Part shown: piece after piece, positions 11,340 to 22,913 of the stretch
Layout of the letters: each line of letters starts with the position of its first letter
Position numbering within the stretch: the first letter of the stretch is position 1
Source: Onthophagus taurus
Taxonomy: Eukaryota; Arthropoda; Insecta; Coleoptera; Scarabaeidae
Length of the DNA: 64,000 nt
Reading direction: 5' to 3'
Assembly (NCBI RefSeq): GCF_036711975.1
Contig: NC_091966.1
Span: 1,867,501 to 1,931,500, forward strand
The notes under the pieces: generated by a model
The model's database searches: none
What the model saw: the letters and a program-made list of their open reading frames with translations, nothing else
What the model was told of the DNA's origin: nothing
Program-made: the position numbers and the translations under genes

Positions 11340-14300
11340 TTACGTTGGAGGAATTTCCTTTTCCATTTTGGTTAACTGTATGTTTCGATCGGTCTCCGTG
11401 CTACCCGTGGATTCATCGAAAGATTTCAAACGACTTCTCAAATCTAAACAACGAATATCCGTCATTAAAGCTTGACACTTATTTTCCAAATCTTCATCAA
11501 TAAGAACTTGTTGATCTTCCAAAGCGTTATAAGTCGCTTTGGCGCAATTTAGTTTGTTGGCAATATCCTGTTGGGTTTGCGTCAACTGCGTAACTTCATC
11601 TTTTAACCCAATTTCCGCTTCATCTCGAGCCAATTCAAATCCAGGTCGGTAAGTCCTATTTTCAAGACGCGTTTCGGCGAGCTTTCTCGCATCATCTTTG
11701 TTATTGAGAGCTTCCTCTAAACTTTGAATTTCTTTTCCCACTTTTTCCATTTCTTCTCGCATTTTCAATTGTTGCCATTCCAATTCGTTTCGTGCTCTTT
11801 GAATTTCATAAATTCGTTTTCTCAGTATGAAATCGACGTAATCTCTTTGGGCTCTTATATCGTTTCGAGCTTTTTCTCTTATTACGAATAATGCTTCTCT
11901 TAATTTGCATGTGTCTTCTAATTCTTTATCTGCGAGGAGTTTTGTGTATTTTGAATGTTCTAACCAGGTTTCGTAAGGAATTGATCTAAAATGTTAATTG
12001 TTTGTATTTGTATTGATTTATTATATCCATTTGCATCATGCAAAAGAATTTCGGAAATGGGTAATCAGAGCAAATAAAATAGCAGGATATCTCAATCAAG
12101 TGATAACAAGAATATACAAAACAATAATAAAGCTCATTATGACTTATACAGCGGAAACGAAACCAGACACATCAAAATAAGAAACTTCTTGACAAAGTTG
12201 AGATGAATATAGAAGAAGGAAAAAGCGGGAGAACTAACAGTAGAACTAACACTAGACCGAGAACCAGAAACATTCGGGTTTAGCCGTCTTAAGAGACGCA
12301 CGGCTAAACCAGAATGTTTCTAGTTCTAGTGTTAGTTCTGGTGATAAACAGGGCACGGAATTTTTGTAACAAAACGATACGATTTCCCCCCTCCACTCGT
12401 TCTCAGCGGCGTCCGCTGAGAAAATCTTGATTAAAAGAACAGCATACTGTTCAGTGGGAAATTAAAATTTCAAGTTAGAAAAAAATGGTGTTAACAAAAA
12501 TTGTTTCTGAAACAATTCTAAACAAACTTTGTCAACAATTTTTTTTGATTTAATCAATAATTAAGGAGATAACCTCAAAATAATAATTTTTCCGTTTTTA
12601 TACATAATTATACTTAGATGCTTAATTAATAGAGATGTAAAAAAATGTTATTGAGATAATTGATTCAAAATCGAAATTGAAACAAATTTTATTTAAAACA
12701 TTTTTTGATAAAAACAATAATTATTGAGATAATTAATTTTGGTAGCATACTATTCAGAGGGAAATTAAAATTTCAAGTTAGCAAAAAATTATATTAACAA
12801 ACACTGTTCCTGAAGTAATTCTAAACAAATTTTGTTAACAACTTTTTTTGATTAAATCAACAATAAGGATATAACCTCAAAAATATTAATTTTTGTAGCA
12901 TACTATTCAGTGGGAAATTAAAATTTCAAGTTAGAAAGAAATTGTGTTAACAAAAATTGTTCCTGAAACAATTCTAAACAAACTTTGTCAACAATTCTTT
13001 TTGATTTAATCAATAATTAAGGAGATAACCTCAAAATAATAATTTTTCTGTTTTTACACATAATTACACTTAGATGCTTAATTAATAGAGATGTAAAATT
13101 TTTTTATTAAGATAATTGATTCAAAATCGAAATTGAAACAAATTTTAGTTAAAACACTTTTTGATAAAAACAATAATTATTGAGATAATTAATTTTGATT
13201 GCATACTATTCAGAGGGAAATTAAAATTTCAAGTTAGCAAAAAATGGTGTTAACAAACACTGTTCCTGAAGTAATTCTGAACAAATTTTGTTAACAACTT
13301 TTTTTGATTAAATCAACAATAAGGATATAACCTCGAAAATATTAATTTTTGTAGCATACTATTCAGTGGGAAATTAAAATTTCAAGTTAGAAAAAAATTG
13401 TGTTAACAAAAATTGTTCCTGAAACAATTCTAAACAAACTTTGTCAACAATTTTTTTTGATTTAATCAATAATTAAGGAGATAACCTCAAGATAATAATT
13501 CTTCCGTTTTTACACATAATTACACTTAGATGCTTAATTAATAGAGATGTAAAAATTTTTTATTAAGATAACTGATTCAAAATCGAAATTGACACAAATT
13601 TTATTTAAAACATTTTTTGATAAAAACTATAATTATTGAGATAATTAATTTTGATTGCATACTATTCAGAGGGAAATTAAAATTTCAAGTTAGCAAAAAA
13701 TGGTATTAACAAACACTGTTTCTGAAGTAATTCTGAACAAATTTTGTTAACAACTTTTTTTGATTAAATCAACAATAAGGATATAACCTCAAAAATATTA
13801 ATTTTTGTAGCATACTATTCAGTGGGAAATTAAAATTTCAAGTTAGAAAGAAATTGTGTTAACAAAAATTGTTCCTGAAACAATTCTAAACAAACTTTGT
13901 CAACAATTTTTTTTGATTTAATCAATAATTAAGGAGATAACCTCAAAATAATAATTTTTCCGTTTTTACACATAATTACACTTAGATGCTTAATTAATAG
14001 AGATGTAAAAATTTTTTATTATGATAATTGATTCAAAATCGAAATTGAAACAAATTTTATTTAAAACATTTTTTGATAAAAATAATAATTGTTGAGATAA
14101 TTAATTTTGATTGCATACTATTCAGAGGGAAATTAAAATTTCAAGTTAGCAAAAAATGGTATTAACAAACACTGTTCCTCAAGTAATTCTGAACAAATTT
14201 TGTTAACAACTTTTTTTGACTAAATCAACAATAAGGATATAACCTCAAAAATATTAATTATTGTAGCATACTATTCAGTGGGAAATTAAAATTTCAAGTT

Positions 14301-17300
14301 AGAAAAAAATTGTGTTAACAAAAATTGTTCCTGAAACAATTCTAAACAAACTTTGTCAACATTTTTTTTGATTTAATCAATAATTAAGGAGATAACCTCA
14401 AAATAATAATTTTTCTGTTTGTATACATAATTATACTTAGATGCTTAATTAACAGAGATGTAAAAATTTTTTATTAAGATAATTGATTCAAAATCGAAAT
14501 TGAAACAAATTTTATTTAAAACATTTTTTGATAAAAACAATAATTATTGAGATAATTAATTTTGATAGCATACTATTCAGAGGGAAATTAAAATTTCAAG
14601 TTAGCAAAAAATGGTATTAACAAACACTGTTCCTGAAGTAATTCTAAACAAAATTTGTTAACAACTTTTTTTGATTAAATCAACAATAAGGATATAACCT
14701 CAAAATTATTAATTTTTGTAGCATACTGTTCAGTGGGAAATTAAAATTTCAAGTTAGAAAAAAATTGTGTTAACAAAAATTGTTCCTGAAACAATTCTAA
14801 CCAAACTTTGTCAACATTTTTTTTTGATTTAATCAATAATTAAGGAGATAACCTCAAAATGATAATTTTTCCGTTTTTATACATAATTATACTTAGATAC
14901 CTAATTAATAGAGATGTAAACATTTTTTATTAAGATAATTGATTCAAAATCGAAATTGAAACAAATTTTATTTAAAACATTTTTTGATAAAAACAATAAT
15001 TATTGAGATAATTAATTTTGATAGCATACTATTCAGAGGGAAATTAAAATTTCAAGTTAGCAAAAAATGGTATTTACAAACACTGTTCCTGAAGTAATTC
15101 TGAACAAATTTTGTTAACAACTTTTTTTGATTAAATCAACAATAAGGATATAACTTCAAAAATAGTAATTTTTGTAGCATACTATTCAGTGGGAAATTAA
15201 AATTTCAAGTTAGAAAAAAATTGTATTAACAAAAATTGTTCCTGAAACAATTCTAAACAAACTTTGTCAATATTTTTTTTGATTTATCAATAATTAAGGA
15301 GATAACCTCAAAATAATAATTTTTCTGTTTTTACACATAATTACACTTAGATGCTTAATTAATAGAGATGTAAAAATTTTTTATTAAGATTATTGATTCA
15401 AAATCGAAATTGAAACAAATTTTATTTAAAACATTTTTTGATAAAAACAATAATTATTGAGATAATTAATTTTGATAGCATACTATTCAGAGGGAAATTA
15501 AAATTTCAAGTTAGCAAAAAATGGTATTAACAAACACTGTTCCTGAAGTAATTCTGAACAAATTTTGTTAACAACTTTTTTTGATTAAATCAACAATAAG
15601 GATATAACCTCAAAAATATTAATTTTGATAGCATACTGTTCAGTGGGAAATTAAAATTTCAAGTTAAAAAAAAATTGTGTTAACAAAAATTGTTCCTGAA
15701 ACAATTCTAAACAAATTTTGTCGACAATTTTTTTTGATTTAATCAATAATTAAAGAGATAACCTCAAAATAATAATTTTTCCGTTTTTATACATAATTAT
15801 ACTTAGATGCTTAATTAATAGAGATGTAAAAATTTTTTATTAAGATAACTGATTCAAAATCGAAATTGAAACAAATTTTATTTAAAACATTTTTTGATAA
15901 AAACTATAATTATTGAGATAATTAATTTTGATTGCATACTATTCAGAGGGAAATTAAAATTTCAAGTTAGCAAAAAATGGTATTAACAAACACTGTTTCT
16001 GAAGTAATTCTGAACAAATTTTGTTAACAACTTTTTTTGATTAAATCAACAATAAGGATATAACCTCAAAAATATTAATTTTTGTAGCATACTATTCAGT
16101 GGGAAATTAAAATTTCAAGTTAGAAAGAAATTGTGTTAACAAAAATTGTTCCTGAAACAATTTTAAACAAACTTTGTCAACAATTTTTTTTGATTTAATC
16201 AATAATTAAAGAGATAACCTCAAAATAATAATTTTTCCGTTTTTATACATAATTATACTTAGATGCTTAATTAATAGAGATATAAAAATTTTTTATTAAG
16301 ATAACTGATTCAAAATCGAAATTGAAACAAATTTTATTTAAAACATTTTTGATAAAAACTATAATTATTCAGATAATTAATTTTGATTGCATACTATTCA
16401 GAGGGAAATTAAAATTTCAAGTTAGCAAAAAATGGTATTAACAAACACTGTTCCTGAAGTAATTCTGAACAAATTTTGTTAACAACTTTTTTTGATTAAA
16501 TCAACAATAAGGATATAACCTCAAAAATATTAATTTTGATAACACTATTCAGAGGGAAATTAAGATTTCAAGTTAGCAAAAAATTATATTAACAAACACT
16601 GTTCCTGAAGTAATTCTAAACAAATTTTGTTAACAACTTTTTTTGATTAAATCAACAATAAGGATATAACCTCAAAAATATTAATTTTTGAAGCATACTG
16701 TTCAGTGGGAAATTAAAATTTCAAGTTAGGAAAAAATTGTGTTAACAAAAATTGTTCCTGAAATAATTCTAAACAAACTTTGTCAATATTTCTTTTTGAT
16801 TTAATCAATAATTAAGGAGATAACCTCAAAATGATAATTTTTCCGCTTTTATACATAATTATACTTAGATGCTTAATTAATAGAGATGTAAAAATTTTTT
16901 ATTAAGATAATTGATTCAAAATCGAAATTGAAACAAATTTTATTTAAAACATTTTTTGATAAAAACAATAATTATTGAGATAATTAATTTTGATTGCATA
17001 CTATTCAGAGGGAAATTAAAATTTCAAGTTAGCAAAAAATGGTATTAACAAACACTGTTCCTGAAGTAATTCTGAACAAATTTTGTTAACAACTTTTTTT
17101 GATTAAATCAACAATAAGGATATAACCTCAAAAATATTAATTTTTGTAGCATACTGTTCAGTGGGAAATTAAAATTTTAAGTTAAAAAAAATTGTGTTAA
17201 CAAAAATTGTTCCTGAAACAATTCTAAACAAATTTTGTCGACAATTTTTTTTGATTTAATCAATAATTAAGGAGATAACCTCAAAATAATAATTTTTCCG

Positions 17301-20300
17301 TTTTTATACATAATTATACTTAGATGCTTAATTAATAGAGATGTAAAAATTTTTTATTAAGATAATTGATTCAAAATCGAAATTGAAACAAATTTTATTT
17401 AGAACATTTTTTGTTAAAAACAATAATTATTGAGATAATTAATTTTGATAGCATACTATTCAGTGGGAAATTAAAATTTCAAGTTACAAAGAAATTGTGT
17501 TAACAAAAATTGTTCCTGAAACAATTCTAAACAAACTTTGTCAACATTTTTTTTTGATTTAATCAATAATTAAGGAGATAACCTCAAAATAATAATTTTT
17601 CTGTTTTTACACATAATTACACTTAGATGCTTAATTAATAGAGATGTAAAATTTTTTTATTAAGATAATTGATTCAAAATCGAAATTGAAACAAATTTTA
17701 TTTAAAACACTTTTTGATAAAAACAATAATTATTGAGATAATTAATTTTGGTAGCATACTATTCAGAGGGAAATTAAAATTTCAAGTTAGCAAAAAATGG
17801 TATTAATAAACACTGTTCCTGAAGTAATTCTGAACAAATTTTGTTAACAACTTCTTTTGATTAAATCAACAATAAGGATATAACCTCAAAAATATTAATT
17901 TTTGTAGCATACTGTTCAGTGGGAAATTAAAATTTCAAGTTAGAAAAAAATTGTGTTAACAAAAATTGTTCCCGAAACAATTCTAAACAAACTTTGTCAA
18001 CATTTTTTTTTGATTTAATCAATAATTAAGGAGATAACCTCAAAATGATAATTTTTCTGCTTTTATACATAACTATACTTAGATGCTTAATTAATAGAGA
18101 TGTAAAAATTTTTTATTAAGATAATTGATTCAAAATCGAAATTGAAACAAATTTTATTTAAAACATTTTTTGATAAAAACAATAATTATTGAGATAATTA
18201 ATTTTGATAGCATACTATTCAGAGGGAAATTAAAATTTCAAGTTAACAAAAAATGGTATTAACAAACACTGTTCCTGAAGTAATTCTAAACAAATTTTGT
18301 TAACAACTTTTTTTGATTAAATCAACAATAAGGATATAACCTCAAAAATATTAATTTTTGTAGCATACTATTCAGTGGGAAATTAAAATTTCAAGTTAGA
18401 AAGAAATTGTGTTAACAAAAATTGTTCCTGAAACAATTCTAAACAAACTTTGTCAACAATTCTTTTTGATTTAATCAATAATTAAGGAGATAACCTCAAA
18501 ATAATAATTTTTCTGTTTTTACACATAATTACACTTAGATGCTTAATTAATAGAGATGTAAAATTTTTTTATTAAGATAATTGATTCAAAATCGAAATTG
18601 AAACAAATTTTAGTTAAAACACTTTTTGATAAAAACAATAATTATTGAGATAATTAATTTTGATTGCATACTATTCAGAGGGAAATTAAAATTTCAAGTT
18701 AGCAAAAAATTATATTAACAAACACTGTTCCTGAAGTAATTCTAAACAAATTTTATTAACAACTCTTTTTGATTAAATCAACAATAAGGATATAACCTCA
18801 AAAATATTAATTTTTGTAGCATACTGTTCAGTGGGAAATTAAAATTTCAAGTTAAAAAAAATTGTGTTAACAAAAATTGTTCCTGAAACAATTCTAAACA
18901 AATTTTGTCGACAATTTTTTTTGATTTAATCAATAATTAAGGAGATAACCTCAAAATAATAATTTTTCCGTTTTTATACATAATTATACTTAGATGCTTA
19001 ATTAATAGAGATGTAAAAATTTTTTATTAAGATAATTGATTCAAAATCGAAATTGAAACAAATTTTATTTAAAACATTTATTGATAAAAACAATAATTAT
19101 TGAGATAATTAATTTTTGATAGCATACTATTCAGAGGGAAATTAAAATTTCAAGTTAGCAAAAAATTATATTAACAAACACTGTTCCTGAAGTAATTCTA
19201 AACAAATTTTGTTAACAACTTTTTTTGATTAAATCAACAATAAGGATATAACCTCAAAAATATTAATTTTTGTAGCATACTATTCAGTGGGAAATTAAAA
19301 TTTCAAGTTAGAAAGAAATTGTGTTAACAAAAATTGTTCCTGAAACAATTCTAAACAAACTTTGTCAACATTTTTTTTGATTTAATCAATAATTAAGGAG
19401 ATAACCTCAAAACAATAATTTTTCCGTTTTTATACATAATTATACTTAGATGCTTAATTAATAGAGATGTAAAAATTTGTTATTAAGATAATTGATTCAA
19501 AATCGAAATTGAAACAAATTTTATTTAAAACACTTTTTGATAAAAACAATAATTATTGAGATAATTAATTTTGATAGCATACTATTCAGAGGGAAATTAA
19601 AATTTCAAGTTAGCAAAAAATGGTATTAACAAACACTGTTCCTGAAGTAATTCTGAACAAATTTTGTTAACAACTTTTTTTGATTAAATCAACAATAAGG
19701 ATATAACTTCGAAAATATTAATTTTTGTAGCATACTATTCAGTGGGAAATTAAAATTTCAAGTTAGAAAAAAATTGTGTTAACAAAAATTGTTCCTGAAA
19801 TAATTCTAAACAAATTTTGTCGACAATTTTTTTTGATTTAATCAATAATTAAGGAGATAACGTCAAAATAATAATTTTTCCGTTTTTATACATAATTATA
19901 CTTAGATGCTTAATTAATAGAGATGTAAAAAATTTTTATTAAGATAATTGATTCAAAATCGAAATTGAAACAAATTTTATTTAAAACATTTTTTGATAAA
20001 AACAATAATTATTGAGATAATTAATTTTGATTGCATACTATTCAGAGGGAAATTAAAATTTCAAGTTAGCAAAAAATGGTATTAACAAACACTGTTCCTG
20101 AAGTAATTCTAAACAAATTTTGTTAACAACTTTTTTTGATTAAATCAACAATAAGGATATAACCTCAAAAATATTAATTTTTGTAGCATACTATTCAGTG
20201 GGAAATTAAAATTTCAAGTTAGAAAGAAATTGTGTTAACAAAAATTGTTCCTGAAACAATTCTAAACAAACTTTGTCAACAATTCTTTTTGATTTAATCA

Positions 20301-22680
20301 ATAATTAAGGAGATAACCTCAAAATAATAATTTTTCTGTTTTTACACATAATTACACTTAGATGCTTAATTAATAGAGATGTAAAATTTTTTTATTAAGA
20401 TAATTGATTCAAAATCGAAATTGAAACAAATTTTAGTTAAAACACTTTTTGATAAAAACAATAATTATTGAGATAATTAATTTTGATTGCATACTATTCA
20501 GAGGGAAATTAAAATTTCAAGTTAGCAAAAAATGGTGTTAACAAACACTGTTCCTGAAGTAATGCTGAACAAATTTTGTTAACAACTTTTTTTGATTAAA
20601 TCAACAATAAGGATATAACCTCAAAAATATTAATTTTTGTAGCATACTGTTCAGTGGGAAATTAAAAATTCAAGTTAGAAAAAAATTGTGTTAACAAAAA
20701 TTGTTCCTGAAACAATTCTAAACAAACTTTGTCAACAATTTTTTTTGATTTATCAATAATTAAGGAGATAACCTCAAAATAATAATTTTTCCGTTTTTAT
20801 ACAAAATTACCCTTAGATGCTTAATTAATAGAGATGTAAAAAATTTTTATTAAGATAATTGATTCAAAATCGAAATTGAAACAAATTTTATTTAAAACAT
20901 TTTTTGATAAAAACAATAATTATTGAGATAATTAATTTTGATTGCATACTATTCAGAGGGAAATTAAAATTTCAAGTTAGCAAAAAATGGTGTTAACAAA
21001 CACTGTTCCTGAAGTAATTCTGAACAAATTTTGTTAACAACTTTTTTTGATTAAATCAACAATAAGGATATAACCTCAAAAATATTAATTTTTGTAGCAT
21101 ACTGTTCAGTGGGAAATTAAAATTTCAAGTTAGAAAAAAATTGTGTTAACAAAAATTGTTCCCGAAACAATTCTAAACAAACTTTGTCAACAATTTTTTT
21201 TGATTTAATCAATAATTAAGGAGATAACCTCAAAATAATAATTTTTCCGTTTGTATACATAATTATACTTAGATGCTTAATTAATAGAGATGTAAAAATT
21301 TTTTATTAAGATAATTGATTCAAAATCGAAATTGAAACAAATTTTATTTAAAACATTTTTTGATAAAAACAATAATTATTGAGATAATTAATTTTGATTA
21401 CATACTATTCAGAGGGAAATTAAAATTTCAAGTTAACAAAAAATGGTATTAACAAACACTGTTCCTGAAGTAATTTTAAACAAATATTGTTAATAAAAAT
21501 TTTTGATTTGATCAATAATTAAGAACATAACGTCAAAGAAAATTTTATATATATATTTTTATATTTTTTTAATTGAGAAAATCGTTTTAGAATTTAATTT
21601 AGAACAACTTTTGTATGAAATTTTCTGCTGAGAACGAGTAGAGGGGGGAAATCGTATAGTTTTGTTACAAAAGTTCCGTGCCCTAGTGATAATACTAGTG
21701 TTAGTTCTAGATTTAGTGGTTATTCAGTGCCAGGTTGTTATATACTTTTATTGAACTACATTTAGAGCTAACACTAGACTTAGAACTAGAAACATTCGGG
21801 TTAAGTGACGCACGACAAAATGTTGTATATTCTTCAAACTTGTTTCTGAACAAGGTATTAGCTTATAGTTCTAGCGTTACTTCTAATTATACATGCGTTT
21901 GGGTGATAATGGTCAAAAAAAATCCGCGCATATCTAAGCTCATGATGCAAATGAGTTAATATTAATTTTTTGAAATTATTTACGCGCTTGGAATTCGAAG
22001 AGGATCAGTTTTATAACTGATGTTGGCACAATTTTTATCTAGAGTAAGTTGGTCCTTATCAAGTTCAATTGATTCGTGTTTATCATTAATATCCAATTGG
22101 ACTTTAAATTTAACTTCGTCAAGTCTATTTATTTTTTCCCACGCTGATTGGCAACGTTCTATCAAAAGCTTTTTAACATTTTCTAGGACACAGAGTTCCT
22201 TAAAAATAAATTAATTCAAACCCAATTTTATCAAATAATTAAATTAATTTTTACCCTTTTTAATTCCGTATCTCCATCATCATAAGTAAGCTCAGCACCT
22301 TGCCTACAATCCCTCATTGAAATACATTCCGATACAATACTTATAGGAATCCCTAAAGCTTCAAATTCTTTCTCAGTTGAAAATTTTTCCTCCCTCAAAG
22401 CGTTTACTTCGCGATTAATCAAGTTCAAACAAGCTTGTAAAGTGTCTTTCCATCGTATCATTTCAGTTATACGATCCGCTAATCGCGCGTTATTGTGATA
22501 AGTATCCCAATCGGTTTTTATCCGGGTTTCATTTCGAAGTTGTCTTGCTTGGTGGCGTAACATAAACGCATCATTTCTTCGTGTATCGTTCGTTTGCTGA
22601 CTAGCCCATTGTTTCGCGTTCCAATCGGCTAATCCTATATGTTGAAGTGGTTTTTCGAAAGTTACCACAGACGCTTGCAT
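11340..22680 (-). CDS. Tekt2: Tektin-2-like axonemal protein, three exons
   Basis: Exons (minus): 22255-22680, 21984-22198 and 11340-11985, all with GT-AG borders and matching phase, giving 428 residues, close to vertebrate tektin-2 (430). Tektins are coiled-coil filament proteins inside doublet microtubules of cilia and sperm flagella. Visible family marks are an N-terminal LRNET block with RITEMIRWKDTL, RQGAELTYDD, a PLRIPSASIPYETW segment, FILRKRIYEIQ, and the signature RPGFELARD near residue 328, a variant of the classical RPNVELCRD (Asn, Val and Cys changed). The match to tektin-2 is better than to other tektins by recall. The start ATG (22678-22680) precedes the conserved region directly. 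Intron 2 is 9,998 bp and contains the hAT-like satellite element. An AATAAA lies at 11264-11269 on the minus strand. The gene lies just downstream of PRMT7 on the same strand. Confidence 0.92.
12030..12235 (+). mobile_element. LINE RT C-terminal fragment
   Basis: Plus-strand translation includes NKIAGYLN, then IYKTIIKLIMTYTAETKPDTSK, the well-known block after the RT thumb in insect LINEs (AxKIAGYLN...IYKTxxRPIMTYAxETRxDTSK). Short relic within tektin intron 2; the same family leaves remains at 24180-24900. Confidence 0.7.
12230..12348. repeat. Palindromic repeat family, left part split by element
   Basis: A good dyad: CTAACACTAGACCGAGAACC, AAACATTCGGGTTTAGCCG, loop around TTAAGAGACG, then the inverse arm through TTCTAGTTCTAGTGTTAG to GTGATAAA. 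The family continues on the far side of the large element at 21686. Confidence 0.8.
12349..21685. mobile_element. 9.3-kb hAT-like TIR element filled with satellite
   Basis: The left end CAGGGCACGGAA and the right end (inverse reads TAGGGCACGGAA) begin terminal inverted repeats of about 61 bp with roughly 56 matches, through a C6 run to CTCGTTCTCAGC. The flanks are GTGATAAA (12341-12348) and GTGATAAT (21686-21693), an 8-bp target duplication with one mismatch. It fits the hAT preference nTnnnnAn. The unoccupied paralogous site GGTGATAATACTAG is visible at about 4538-4550 in another copy of the same host repeat. The interior has no coding region; from 12441 to about 21535 it is a satellite array. 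Non-autonomous; hAT assignment rests on CAGGG-type ends and 8-bp duplication. Confidence 0.85.
12441..21535. repeat. Higher-order satellite, about 457-bp trimeric unit
   Basis: Two alternating blocks both start with GCATACTATTCAG. Block A (CAGTGGG, about 304 bp) starts at roughly 12441, 12898, 13353, 13810, 14264, 14720, 15176, 15630 and so on to 21097, about 20 times. Block B (CAGAGGG, about 153 bp) lies between. The second half of block A resembles the others in diverged form (AAACAAATTTTATTTAAAAC...TTTTTTGATAAAA...AATAATTATTGAGATAA), so the unit is best read as three diverged monomers of about 152 bp. Exceptions are B following B near 16540 and A following A near 17450. Non-coding. Confidence 0.9.
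21686..21880. repeat. Palindromic repeat family, right part
   Basis: Continuation after the large element: GTGATAATACTAGTGTTAG, then AGAGCTAACACTAGACTTAG and CTAGAAACATTCGGGTTAAG near 21766-21802, with more diverged words to about 21880. The palindrome arms are partial here. Confidence 0.65.
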
Positions 22681-22800
22681 CTTGGTTGTGTTTTAGGAGC
22701 AACTAAAGATTCGAATTCGAAGAGAGGCTAAATGAATAAACTGGAAAATGTCTTATTGACAAAACATTCCTTGGATACTTTAGTTTGATCGGTTTTGTCA

Positions 22801-22809
22801 ATATATATA
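22801..22809 (-). promoter_or_regulatory. Possible TATA box for the tektin gene
   Basis: TATATATA read on the minus strand about 120 bases upstream of the tektin ATG and downstream of the PRMT7 poly(A) signal. The short PRMT7-tektin gap (22681-22913) leaves little room for any other promoter. Position only; no other element is clear. Confidence 0.35.
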
Positions 22810-22862
22810 GGGTAAAAATAATGCGTGGTGTGGTCAAAATTTTTAATGAATCAATATAAATG

Positions 22863-22868
22863 TTTATT
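22863..22868 (-). terminator. Poly(A) signal of PRMT7
   Basis: AATAAA on the minus strand 46 bases past the PRMT7 stop codon. Confidence 0.6.
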
Positions 22869-22913
22869 ATTAGTTTACAAAATAATACAATTTATAACTT
22901 TAAAATTACTAAT

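Noticed and set aside
12441-21535. CRISPR array
   Set aside because: The repeats are hundreds of bases long, contiguous without spacers, and the genome is that of an animal.
12349-21685. Polinton/Maverick or other large virus-like element
   Set aside because: Despite the large size and inverted ends there is no coding region at all, and the target duplication is 8 bp, not the 6 bp of Polintons.
21735-21959. 74-codon frame beside the large element
   Set aside because: It crosses the border of the palindromic repeat, has no family match and no gene signals.
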